Source: Actinomycetota bacterium (GTDB lineage Bacteria; Actinomycetota; Actinomycetes; Nanopelagicales; Nanopelagicaceae). From it: DNA of 33,777 nucleotides. A model generated the notes under the pieces. It made no database searches, was not told the origin of the DNA, and saw nothing but the letters and a program-made list of their open reading frames with translations. The DNA lies in assembly GCA_009698515.1 (NCBI GenBank), contig WLQA01000001.1, positions 1-33,777 of the forward strand, given 5' to 3'. Below, in pieces: positions 7,818 to 14,981 of the stretch (position 1 is its first letter; the number at the start of each line of letters is the position of its first letter). The position numbers and the translations under genes are program-made.

Positions 7818-8639
7818 ATGGCATTCCCACTTGTTGGCGTTATCGCACCAGCACATGTGATTTCGCAAATATCGCAAGCCGCAGCGCGATTAGGTGTTCA
7901 AATCAAAAGCAGTACTAAAACCATGTCAGCTGAGGAATTAAGCAATTTTGGCGCAGATTGTAAATTACTTTGCATTGAACCAGATCTAATTTCAACAGCT
8001 GCAATTCGCAGCGCAGAATCTGCTGGTGTAGTTATTTATCCATCCAGCAAATTACTTGATGCCGTAGCAACAATTGAATTATCAACTACAAGTGGGGAAC
8101 AACTAGCAATCCTGTCCGCTCGCTCCGCTCATGCGCAATCGGTTATTTGGCCAATCTCATTAATCAATAATGATTTGGTGATTACTCCAGCTCCTGGTGT
8201 TAGTGAAGAGCAGGCAATTACAATTGCAGTTTCTAATTTAAATCTATTAGCAGAGTTGGCGTTAACAGGTGCTGTGGAATTACTTGTTGATGCTAATGAT
8301 TATCAAAAACTATTAAAGATTAATTGGCTTCAACCTATTTCAGCCTTTGCTACACAAATAAACTCAGTCACTGATTATTATGAGCAGTATCTACGTGCAG
8401 TATTGGATTTACCGCTGGGTGATAGCGGATCAAGTAAGAGCTACACAGTTACCGGATTTTTAAAGACAGATCCACAAAGTGATGATTACCGGCCTTATCT
8501 ACATTTAATGGCGCGAAATCCAAATTTAAAGTTTGATCAGAGATTAAAGATAGTTGGTTTATCTGGCGAGAATTTAGAATCGTTGTTAACAGAGGTAATT
8601 CATGCCCAGCAGTACTACAGCGGAGAAATAGATTCCTAG
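7818..8639 (+). CDS. Degenerate PurK-like protein lacking the ATP-grasp core
   Basis: Intact 273-aa frame that I align by eye to N5-carboxyaminoimidazole ribonucleotide synthase (PurK, usually 350-390 aa). The match covers an N-terminal Rossmann-like part (GVIAPAHVISQISQAAARLG where PurK has GGGQL), AESAGVVIYPSSKLLDAV (67-83), the segment EQLAILSARS to ITPAPGVSEEQA (94-133) and the strongly PurK-like YYEQYLRAVLDLPLGDS (187-203). About 70-80 residues containing the ATP-binding lysine and glycine-rich loop appear deleted between residues 85 and 94. The catalytic NExAPRPHNSGHWT motif is replaced by INWLQPISAFATQIN. It should therefore lack carboxylase activity. No purE follows. It could be a decaying relic or a repurposed nucleotide-binding or scaffold protein; base composition is like its neighbours. 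Confidence 0.75.
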   Translation: MAFPLVGVIAPAHVISQISQAAARLGVQIKSSTKTMSAEELSNFGADCKLLCIEPDLISTAAIRSAESAGVVIYPSSKLLDAVATIELSTTSGEQLAILSARSAHAQSVIWPISLINNDLVITPAPGVSEEQAITIAVSNLNLLAELALTGAVELLVDANDYQKLLKINWLQPISAFATQINSVTDYYEQYLRAVLDLPLGDSGSSKSYTVTGFLKTDPQSDDYRPYLHLMARNPNLKFDQRLKIVGLSGENLESLLTEVIHAQQYYSGEIDS

Positions 8640-9028
8640 CCGCGCTTTCGATATTCGATAGCCGGACAATGATTCATAACCGCCAACAAACCAGCATCTT
8701 TGGCCCGAGCTACTGCGCCTTCATCAATTACATCTAATTGCAACCAGACACCCTTGGCGCCAATTGCAATCGCTTCATTAACAACTGCGCCGGCTAAGTC
8801 AGAGTTAACAAAGATATCAACTACATCTACGGCAACTGGAATTTCACTTAACTTCGCATAACCAATTTGTCCATGAACAGTTTCAGCCTTTGGATGAACT
8901 GGAATTACAGTGTGTCCCTTTTCTATTAACAATTTAGCTACACCAAATGCGGCTCGATCTGGATTATTACTTAACCCAACTACCGCCCAAGTTTTTAATG
9001 CCAACAATTGATCTATTTGATCGCTCAA
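8636..9028 (-). CDS. CoA-binding domain protein (YccU family)
   Basis: Small 130-aa Rossmann-fold protein of the CoA_binding_2 family. The N-terminal segment TWAVVGLSNNPDRAAFGVAK has the nucleotide-binding GLSxxP turn. The later VIPVHP, DIFVNSD, GAKGVWLQLDV and NHCPAIEYRKR segments are family-typical. The biochemical role of this family is not well defined. The start is TTG 9028, immediately after the UDP-glucose dehydrogenase stop (TAG then TTG), so it should be co-translated with that gene; no ATG occurs near the N-terminus. Its end overlaps the convergent PurK-like gene by 4 bp. Confidence 0.88.
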   Translation of the reverse strand: MSDQIDQLLALKTWAVVGLSNNPDRAAFGVAKLLIEKGHTVIPVHPKAETVHGQIGYAKLSEIPVAVDVVDIFVNSDLAGAVVNEAIAIGAKGVWLQLDVIDEGAVARAKDAGLLAVMNHCPAIEYRKRG

Positions 9029-10351
9029 CTACTTAGCCATCTCATCTGCGCGACCAAGGGCGCGAAACTTCCAACCAGCATTACGCCATGCAGTGCGATC
9101 TAAGGCGTTTCGGCCATCAATCATGATTGCATTTTTAACCAGAGATTTCATCTTTGCGGGATCTAATTCACGATAGATCTTCCACTCAGTTAGATGCAAA
9201 ACTAATTCAGCATCCTGCAATGTTTTTTCTACATTATCTGCAAAATTTAATGCCGGAAAACGCTTTTGTGCATTTGCGATTGCTTTTGGATCATGCACTG
9301 TCACCAATGCACCAGCTGCTTGAATTTGTGCTGCGATATCAAGTGCTGGTGAGTCGCGCACATCATCACTGTCTGGTTTAAATGCAGCGCCAAGAATGGC
9401 AATTTTCTTACCCTTTAGATCATCACTTAAATCTTTACGAACTAATTCAATAATTCGTTGGCGCGCACGTAAGTTGATTGAATCAATCTCTTTTAGGAAT
9501 TCAAGTGCTTGTTGTGCGCCTAGCTCTTCAGCTCGTGCCATAAATGCGCGAATATCCTTTGGTAAACATCCGCCACCAAAACCAATTCCAGCTTGTAAGA
9601 ATTTGCTGCCGATGCGAGGGTCATAACCGATAGCTTTTGCCAGGACAGTTACATCGCCACCGGCTGCTTCGCAAATTTCCGCCATGGCATTAATAAATGA
9701 AATTTTTGTGGCGAGAAATGAATTTGCTGCGACTTTAACCAATTCAGATGTTGGCAGATCTGCTCGAATCCATGGAATTCCATCAGCTAAATTTTTTGCA
9801 TAAACCTCTTTTAATGTTGCTTCTGCCTGATCGTTGGTTGTGCCAACTACTAAGCGATTAGGTCGCAAGGTATCTTCAACTGCAAAGCCTTCACGTAAAA
9901 ACTCTGGATTCCAGGCCAAATCTGCTTTTGGATTTACCGCTATTAATCGATCGCGCAATCTGGCAGCGGTACCTACTGGCACCGTTGATTTTCCAACGAC
10001 TAAAGATCCGGCTTTAACAAGTGGTGCAATAGTTTCAAGTGCGGAATTTACATAGGTTAAATCAGCTGCGATTCCATCTTTTACCTGAGGAGTACCAACG
10101 CAAATAAAGTGCACATCACAATCTGCAATATCTTTAAAATCTTTTGAAAACTTTAATCGGCCTGACTTGATTTGTTCGGCTAGTAGATCCTCTAAATCTG
10201 GTTCGTAAAATGGCACCTTTCCTTGTGCCAGCATTTCAATTTTGGCATGATCAACATCTACGCCTATTACCTCAAAGCCTAAACTGGCCATACATGCGGC
10301 ATGTGTTGCACCTAAATAGCCGGTACCAACAACGGAAAGCTTCAAACTCAT
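9029..10351 (-). CDS. ugd: UDP-glucose 6-dehydrogenase
   Basis: Oxidises UDP-glucose to UDP-glucuronate with two NAD+; 440 aa, normal length. The N-terminal NAD-binding GTGYLGATHAACMASLGFEV, the segment CVGTPQ, KSTVPVGT, the central NPEFLREGFAVED, the catalytic cysteine loop GFGGGCLPKDIRAF and the C-terminal AAFKPDSDDVRDSPAL are intact. UDP-glucuronate feeds envelope polysaccharides, fitting the neighbouring LCP protein and glycosyltransferase. It lies 14 bp downstream of the LCP gene, likely in one operon. A TAGGCT hexamer seven bases before its ATG could add an internal promoter. Confidence 0.95.
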   Translation of the reverse strand: MSLKLSVVGTGYLGATHAACMASLGFEVIGVDVDHAKIEMLAQGKVPFYEPDLEDLLAEQIKSGRLKFSKDFKDIADCDVHFICVGTPQVKDGIAADLTYVNSALETIAPLVKAGSLVVGKSTVPVGTAARLRDRLIAVNPKADLAWNPEFLREGFAVEDTLRPNRLVVGTTNDQAEATLKEVYAKNLADGIPWIRADLPTSELVKVAANSFLATKISFINAMAEICEAAGGDVTVLAKAIGYDPRIGSKFLQAGIGFGGGCLPKDIRAFMARAEELGAQQALEFLKEIDSINLRARQRIIELVRKDLSDDLKGKKIAILGAAFKPDSDDVRDSPALDIAAQIQAAGALVTVHDPKAIANAQKRFPALNFADNVEKTLQDAELVLHLTEWKIYRELDPAKMKSLVKNAIMIDGRNALDRTAWRNAGWKFRALGRADEMAK

Positions 10352-10365
10352 AGTAGTTAGCCTAC

Positions 10366-11472
10366 CTACTTACAAGGGTCATCGGCTGCAGTTTTGGTTT
10401 TGAACTTATCAATAATGGTTGCTTGCGCAGTTGCAGTAGATGATGGCGATGGAGAAGGGGTTACCTCATCAATTACTGCGCGATCCTCTTTCAATCGTTG
10501 CCAAAGTTCTGGAGCTAAAACTGGATCCCACAGCACAGATGCTGTAATTCCATTTGCGTTGTAATAAAGATTTGATAATGGCACGGTAAGCGTTCTTACC
10601 TTTGATGTAGATAATGATTTCATCTGCTTAGCCAGCGTAATTAAATCTGAGCTTTTCAGACCAGAGTCGGTAATTACAGCAGAGAGAGATGAGTTAATAA
10701 AATTAACCATCGTAATTGGATTTAATAAAACACCGGCACTAGTTGCTTTACGAAGCACCGAACTTATAAATTGTTGTTGACGTTGCATTCGACCTAGATC
10801 GCCCAGGCCATCAAATTCGCGAGTGCGAACATATTTAAGTGCCTCAATACCATTTAAGTTATGAACACCAGCTTCTAAGACCAAGTGGCTCTTCGGATCA
10901 TTGATATCTTTTTTCGTACAAACTTCAATTCCACCAAGTGCATCTACTACATCAGCAAAGCCAGCAAAGTTAACCTCTACATAATGATCAATTTTTAAAT
11001 CGGTCATTTCCTCTAACACCTGGATTAGAAGTGGCGCACCACCCCAGTTAAATGCTGAATTTATCTTCGAGTGTTTTGCCGGAATTACTTTTCCTTGCGC
11101 ATTTTTATGTTCTGGAATTAATGCATAGGTATCTCGAGGTATGGAAACAATTACCGCTTTGTCCCGGGCTTTAGAGATATGCACCAACAACATGGTGTCT
11201 GACCTTTTGCCAGCTGCGCTCTTTACAGAACCAACCCGTAATTGGGCTAACTCTTCCTTAGTTAAACCTTCACGAGTATCAGAACCAACAATTAAATAAT
11301 TTACAGCCGATGAGGCTTTGCCGGGGCGATCTTTTAATCCAGCGAAGGCATCGATTTTATTTATTGAGGCAGATACTGTTCCAAAAGCTAATGCGCTAAT
11401 TGCTGAGATGGTTAGAGTACCGATCGAAATAATTGTCCATATTTTTATACTTCGAGCGGATTTCATTTGCAT
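10366..11472 (-). CDS. LytR-CpsA-Psr (LCP) family glycopolymer transferase
   Basis: Membrane-anchored enzyme of 368 aa that attaches lipid-linked glycopolymers to peptidoglycan outside the cell. One N-terminal transmembrane segment (about residues 9-33) is followed by the LCP domain, with LIVGSDTREG, KRSDTMLLVHI, VSIPRDTYA and HSKINSAFNWGG. The later DHYVEVNFAGFADVVDALGG, VHNLNGIEALKYVRTR and LGRMQRQQQFI carry the conserved Arg and Asp residues of the active site. The C-terminal tail is Pro/Ser/Thr-rich. ATG 11472 is taken as the start; ATG 11466 is an alternative that would sit exactly six bases after a TAAGAT hexamer. Neighbours ugd and the GT2 gene suggest envelope glycopolymer assembly. 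Confidence 0.92.
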   Translation of the reverse strand: MQMKSARSIKIWTIISIGTLTISAISALAFGTVSASINKIDAFAGLKDRPGKASSAVNYLIVGSDTREGLTKEELAQLRVGSVKSAAGKRSDTMLLVHISKARDKAVIVSIPRDTYALIPEHKNAQGKVIPAKHSKINSAFNWGGAPLLIQVLEEMTDLKIDHYVEVNFAGFADVVDALGGIEVCTKKDINDPKSHLVLEAGVHNLNGIEALKYVRTREFDGLGDLGRMQRQQQFISSVLRKATSAGVLLNPITMVNFINSSLSAVITDSGLKSSDLITLAKQMKSLSTSKVRTLTVPLSNLYYNANGITASVLWDPVLAPELWQRLKEDRAVIDEVTPSPSPSSTATAQATIIDKFKTKTAADDPCK

Positions 11473-11525
11473 ATCTTAGATTATGAGTCGGTAAATGCTC
11501 AGTTAAAAGTTAAGATGGGAGCGCT

Positions 11526-12497
11526 ATGAGCACTCAAATGCATCCGCCGGTTTCGGTTATTTTGCCAATTCTTAATGAAGAGCGCGATTTAGCGGAATGC
11601 ATCTCAGCAATCCTTCAGCAGAATTATCCAGCAGAGCTTGAAGTTATTTTGGCACTTGGTCCATCAACTGATCGCACAGATGAAATTGCAAAAGCACTAG
11701 CAACTAAAGATTCCCGAATTAAATTAGTTGCAAACCCAAGTGGTAAAACTGCAGTCGGATTGAATTTAGCAATAGCTGCAGCATCACATGAAATCATCTG
11801 CCGAATTGATGGTCATGCTGAAATAAGTAATTCATATATAAAGATCGCTGTTGAAATAATGCAAGAAACCGGCGCAGTTAATGTTGGTGGTTTAATGCAC
11901 GCCGAAGCTAAATCAGGCTTTCCTGCAGTTGTGGCGAGAGCGATGCGATCTCGAATTGGTGTCGGTGCTTCTAAATTTCACACTGGCGGAGTTGCTGGTG
12001 AAAGTGACACGGTTTATTTAGGAACATTTAGCAAGAGCGCCATTGTGAAAGTTGGTGGCTTTAATGAGAAGTACATTCGGGCCCAGGATTGGGAGTTAAA
12101 CCATCGCCTTAGATTAAATGGCGGCATTATTTGGTTTGATCCAAGATTAGTTGTTACATACCGACCAAGAGATACCTTTGCTAAATTAGCAAAACAATAC
12201 TTTGAATATGGTCGTTGGCGCCGTGCGGTAACGCGCGAACACAAAGGAACGGTTAACTACCGATACTTAGCCCCACCAACTGCCTTAATAATAAATACCC
12301 TTTCCGTAGTTTTAGGCGTGGCAGTAAATAGTATTTTCTTTATACCAATTTTGATTTACTTGATTTCAATCATCATTGCTGGCTTAATAGCAGGTAAAAG
12401 TATTTATGAGAAAATATCGCTAGCTTCCGTATTTATAACTATGCACATGGCATGGGGTTTTGGCTTTTTAACAAGCCCAAGAAATCTAATTAAATAA
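11526..12497 (+). CDS. Family 2 glycosyltransferase with C-terminal membrane segments
   Basis: ExoA-like GT-A glycosyltransferase, 323 aa, transferring a sugar from a nucleotide donor at the cytoplasmic membrane face. The donor-binding start VSVILPILNEERDLAECISA, the DxD-equivalent ICRIDGHAEI, and the acceptor motif GGFNEKYIRAQDWELNHRLR are visible. Two hydrophobic segments in the last 75 residues (around ALIINTLSVVLGVAV and IPILIYLISIIIAGLIAG) anchor it. It is transcribed divergently from the LCP gene, and GGGAG lies upstream of ATG 11526 as a possible ribosome-binding site. It probably contributes to the same envelope polymer as ugd and LCP (inference). It ends 2 bp from the convergent dapD. 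Confidence 0.9.
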   Translation: MSTQMHPPVSVILPILNEERDLAECISAILQQNYPAELEVILALGPSTDRTDEIAKALATKDSRIKLVANPSGKTAVGLNLAIAAASHEIICRIDGHAEISNSYIKIAVEIMQETGAVNVGGLMHAEAKSGFPAVVARAMRSRIGVGASKFHTGGVAGESDTVYLGTFSKSAIVKVGGFNEKYIRAQDWELNHRLRLNGGIIWFDPRLVVTYRPRDTFAKLAKQYFEYGRWRRAVTREHKGTVNYRYLAPPTALIINTLSVVLGVAVNSIFFIPILIYLISIIIAGLIAGKSIYEKISLASVFITMHMAWGFGFLTSPRNLIK

Positions 12498-12499
12498 TA

Positions 12500-13420
12500 T
12501 TAATTAGCGTGAAGTACTGAGTTTAAGCCGTTCCAAGTTCCAGTTTTAGCAAGTGCTTCAAGTGCGCCACTTTGTGAGTTGCGACGGAACAAGAGATTAT
12601 TTGCGCCACTTAACTCTTTTGCTTTTACAACCTTGCCATCAGGCAAAGAAATCTTTGATCCAGCGGTTATGTAAACACCAGCTTCCACAACACAATCATT
12701 ACCAAGTGAAATACCAACTCCAGAGTTTGCACCTAATAATGTGCGCTGGCCAATAGAAATAACCTCTTTGCCACCACCACTTAGAGTTCCCATAATTGAA
12801 GCTCCGCCACCAATATCGCTGCCATCGCCTACGACAACACCAGCACTGATGCGACCTTCCACCATAGATTTTCCAAGAGTTCCGGCGTTGAAGTTAACAA
12901 AGCCTTCATGCATAACAGTTGTGCCAGATGAAAGGTATGCACCGAGTCGTACTCGATCACCATCGGCGATACGAACACCTTCTGGAACTACATAATCAAT
13001 CATTCGAGGAAACTTATCTACTCCGTAAACAACCAAGCTTGCATACTTTGCGCGAAGCAATGGTTGAATTTCATTAAAAGTTTCAACTGCGCACGGACCA
13101 ACAGATGTCCAAACTAAATTAGGCAAAATTCCAAATACACCATCAAGATTTAAGCCGTGCGGCTTAACGATGCGATGGGAAAGTAATTGCAGTCTGAGGT
13201 ATACATCTGCCACATCTTTTGCCGGCGTTGTTAAATCTATCTCGATACTTACATTTACTCTTTTAACCTTACGAATTGAATCACTTGTTAACAACTCAGC
13301 AAATTTATCTGTCCCAGACTTACTACCTAGACCTAATGTGTGAAACCAAACTTCGAGGGTTTGCCCAGAATCATTTTGGGTGGCAATTCCAATTCCGTAT
13401 GCGAGATTTTCCTTGCTCAT
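12500..13420 (-). CDS. dapD: 2,3,4,5-tetrahydropyridine-2,6-dicarboxylate N-succinyltransferase
   Basis: Lysine/diaminopimelate pathway enzyme that succinylates tetrahydrodipicolinate with succinyl-CoA; 306 aa. The N-terminal YGIGIATQND and LEVWFHTLGLG pattern and the 300-aa length mark the actinobacterial DapD subgroup. The left-handed beta-helix is visible as hexapeptide-like repeats from about residue 160 to 260, including MHEGFVNFNAGTLGKSMVEG, GGGASIMGTLSGGG and LLGANSGVGISLGN. The C-terminal NNLLFRRNS segment is also family-typical. ATG 13420 has TACCTT exactly six bases upstream, suggesting a leaderless mRNA divergent from the LOG gene. The partner aminotransferase DapC is encoded at 28860-29912. 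Confidence 0.94.
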   Translation of the reverse strand: MSKENLAYGIGIATQNDSGQTLEVWFHTLGLGSKSGTDKFAELLTSDSIRKVKRVNVSIEIDLTTPAKDVADVYLRLQLLSHRIVKPHGLNLDGVFGILPNLVWTSVGPCAVETFNEIQPLLRAKYASLVVYGVDKFPRMIDYVVPEGVRIADGDRVRLGAYLSSGTTVMHEGFVNFNAGTLGKSMVEGRISAGVVVGDGSDIGGGASIMGTLSGGGKEVISIGQRTLLGANSGVGISLGNDCVVEAGVYITAGSKISLPDGKVVKAKELSGANNLLFRRNSQSGALEALAKTGTWNGLNSVLHAN

Positions 13421-13426
13421 GAGGTA

Positions 13427-13432
13427 AAGGTA
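13427..13432 (-). promoter_or_regulatory. Putative -10 element for dapD, leaderless
   Basis: TACCTT on the minus strand is followed by six bases and the dapD ATG (13420). It lies in the 44-bp divergent spacer shared with the LOG gene promoter. Confidence 0.42.
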
Positions 13433-13452
13433 TCAAAATTTAACTTAGGTTA

Positions 13453-13458
13453 TAGACT
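13453..13458 (+). promoter_or_regulatory. Putative -10 element for the LOG-family gene, leaderless
   Basis: TAGACT lies exactly six bases before ATG 13465. No purine-rich ribosome-binding site is present between them. It faces the dapD -10 element 20 bases away. Confidence 0.45.
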
Positions 13459-13464
13459 AATTAA

Positions 13465-13998
13465 ATGCGTGTAAGTGTTTACTGCTCATCAGCCAAAGAT
13501 ATCCCGCAACACTCTCTTGATCTCGCCTTTGAAATTGGTGCTGCAATTGGAAATAGAGGTTGGGAGTTAGTTTGGGGTGGCGGCAGAGCTTCAATGATGG
13601 GCCAAGTTGCCGAAGGCGCTAGATCAGTCGGTGCACGCACCATCGGTGTAATCCCTGAATCTTTAATTAATCTTGAGTTTGAAGATAAAGATGCACATGA
13701 GATGCATGTTGTTACAAATATGCGAACTCGAAAAGCCAAACTAGAAGAGCTATCCGATGCCTTCATTGCTTTACCGGGCGGAATTGGCACGCTAGAAGAA
13801 TTTTTTGAAATTTGGGTGGGTCGTTATTTAAAGTTTCATAACAAACCGATTGCAGTATGTGATCCAACTGGAATCTATCAACCACTTCGAACCGCATTAG
13901 ATCATTTAGCAGAACATAACTTTATGAAACCTGGTCAAGCCGAATTAGTTTCTTGGTGCAAAGATGTTGCCTCAACTATGGAAGCGATTTCAAAGTAA
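13465..13998 (+). CDS. LOG family / TIGR00730 nucleotide phosphoribohydrolase
   Basis: Lysine-decarboxylase-like Rossmann protein of 177 aa. Characterised relatives release the base from nucleoside 5'-monophosphates, including cytokinin ribotides. The diagnostic pair MRTRK (86-90) and PGGIGTLEE (104-112) is intact and carries the catalytic Arg and Glu; the GGG-RASMMGQVA nucleotide-binding loop is at 38-49. It is not a lysine decarboxylase despite older labels. dapD plus a LOG gene is also the mycobacterial arrangement (Rv1201c and Rv1205 region). Its stop shares one base with the next gene's ATG. Confidence 0.92.
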   Translation: MRVSVYCSSAKDIPQHSLDLAFEIGAAIGNRGWELVWGGGRASMMGQVAEGARSVGARTIGVIPESLINLEFEDKDAHEMHVVTNMRTRKAKLEELSDAFIALPGGIGTLEEFFEIWVGRYLKFHNKPIAVCDPTGIYQPLRTALDHLAEHNFMKPGQAELVSWCKDVASTMEAISK

Positions 13999-14468
13999 TG
14001 CCGCCAATTAATCAGCTAGCACTTACCGTTGAAATTAAACAACCAATAAAGGTAGTTTGGAAACACCTTGTTGATTGGCAGGGTCAAAGTAAATGGATGC
14101 TACAAACTAAAGTTTGGTCTGAGCTTGATCAAGATAAAACAGTTAAAAACGGTAAAGGCGTTTTGATTTTTGCCTTTACGGGATTATTTGCGAAGTTTTA
14201 TCCAAAATTAAAGTTTGGTGTATTGGACACAATGGAGGTTGTGAATTGGCAACCACCAAAAAGATGCGATGTTGTACATATTGGTCGAATAATTCGAGGT
14301 ACTGGCAAATTTGAATTGGTAAGTAAGAAGAATTCAACAATCTTCTACTGGAGCGAAGAGATCATCGCCCCAGCAATATTCCTAGCAATTATTAAGCCTT
14401 TCCTACTGGTTGGTGTGCGTATATCGCTTCGTAGATTTGCTCGCTTAGTCGAGAGAAGCGGTGGCTAG
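13998..14468 (+). CDS. SRPBCC (START-like) family protein
   Basis: 156-aa protein with the helix-grip pattern of the polyketide cyclase/SRPBCC superfamily. Visible are an opening beta strand ALTVEIKQPIKVVWKHLVDW, a ligand-cavity middle GKGVLIFAFTG, then RIIRGTGKFELVSKK with IFYWSEEI, and a long C-terminal helix with FARLVERSGG. Members bind hydrophobic small molecules, but the ligand here cannot be predicted. The start is ATG 13998, overlapping the LOG stop by one base; an upstream TTG in the same frame would lie inside the LOG gene. Its end overlaps the next gene by 8 bp, so LOG, SRPBCC and the sigma-like protein are co-translated. Confidence 0.8.
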   Translation: MPPINQLALTVEIKQPIKVVWKHLVDWQGQSKWMLQTKVWSELDQDKTVKNGKGVLIFAFTGLFAKFYPKLKFGVLDTMEVVNWQPPKRCDVVHIGRIIRGTGKFELVSKKNSTIFYWSEEIIAPAIFLAIIKPFLLVGVRISLRRFARLVERSGG

Positions 14469-14685
14469 CAGTAATCTTTATCCTGTGTCCGCAGATATGG
14501 CAGGTAAGAAAAGTATCGCCGAAATTCTGGAAAGTTTGCCAGAAGAGGAGCGATTAATTCTGACGATGCATTATGTGTATCAAGTTAGTGCCGCAGAAAT
14601 TGCTGGAAAACTTGGTGTTCCAGAACGCGCAGTATTAACCGTTATCGCATCTGGAAGATCCCGCTTAATTTCATCTATTTTCTAG
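14461..14685 (+). CDS. Stand-alone sigma-70 region 4 domain protein
   Basis: A 74-aa protein consisting almost only of a sigma region 4 helix-turn-helix: ILESLPEEERLILTMHYVYQ followed by the recognition part VSAAEIAGKLGVPERAVL and a terminal SGRSRLISSIF. In full sigma factors this module binds the -35 element and the beta flap, but region 2, needed for the -10 element and core binding, is absent. GTG 14461 (8-bp overlap with the SRPBCC gene) is taken as the start; GTG 14485 and ATG 14497 are in-frame alternatives. It could act as an anti-sigma-like or accessory DNA-binding factor, or be a remnant of an ECF sigma factor. Confidence 0.72.
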   Translation: MASSNLYPVSADMAGKKSIAEILESLPEEERLILTMHYVYQVSAAEIAGKLGVPERAVLTVIASGRSRLISSIF

Positions 14686-14701
14686 TTAATTTCTACTCAA
14701 T

Positions 14702-14730
14702 TTCCCACATCCCGCTAGATAGGGGATAAT
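14702..14730 (+). promoter_or_regulatory. Promoter for the DUF3117 gene
   Basis: TTCCCA (14702-14707) and GATAAT (14725-14730) are separated by 17 bases, fitting a housekeeping sigma promoter. It implies an approximately 35-base leader before ATG 14771. Confidence 0.4.
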
Positions 14731-14739
14731 TCTCTTTCT

Positions 14740-14751
14740 AAGGTAAACCTT
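14740..14751 (+). repeat. Short inverted repeat downstream of the DUF3117 promoter
   Basis: AAGGT-AA-ACCTT forms perfect 5-base arms, placed where a transcription start or an operator would lie. It is short enough to be chance. Confidence 0.3.
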
Positions 14752-14770
14752 TTCAGTAGGGGAGAATTAA

Positions 14771-14950
14771 ATGGCTGCAATGAAACCACGTACTGGAGAT
14801 GGCCCAATGGAGGTCACCAAAGAGGCTCGTTCCATGGTGATGCGTATTCCACTAGAAGGTGGCGGACGTTTAGTTGTTGAGTTAAATGTTGAAGAAGCAA
14901 CAAATTTAGGAAATGTACTTCAAGCAGCGGTTGCCCTGGTTAAAAAATAA
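14771..14950 (+). CDS. DUF3117 family small protein
   Basis: 59-aa conserved actinobacterial protein. It begins MAAMKPRTGDGPMEVTKEAR and continues with IPLEGGGRLVVELN and a C-terminal helix EEATNLGNVLQAAVALVK. The very high conservation of the first half in actinobacteria marks DUF3117; its function is not established with certainty. A strong GGGGAG ribosome-binding site at 14759-14764 sits six bases before ATG 14771, and an upstream promoter with an approximately 35-base leader is visible. In mycobacteria a protein of this family also lies in the dapD-LOG neighbourhood. The gene is short and easily missed. Confidence 0.9.
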   Translation: MAAMKPRTGDGPMEVTKEARSMVMRIPLEGGGRLVVELNVEEATNLGNVLQAAVALVKK

Positions 14951-14981
14951 TATAAATATTTGAAGTAATTATTCATTTAAA

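Noticed and set aside
7418..7918. 166-aa plus-strand frame across maf and the PurK-like start
   Set aside because: It overlaps two well-supported genes in other frames and has no family features.
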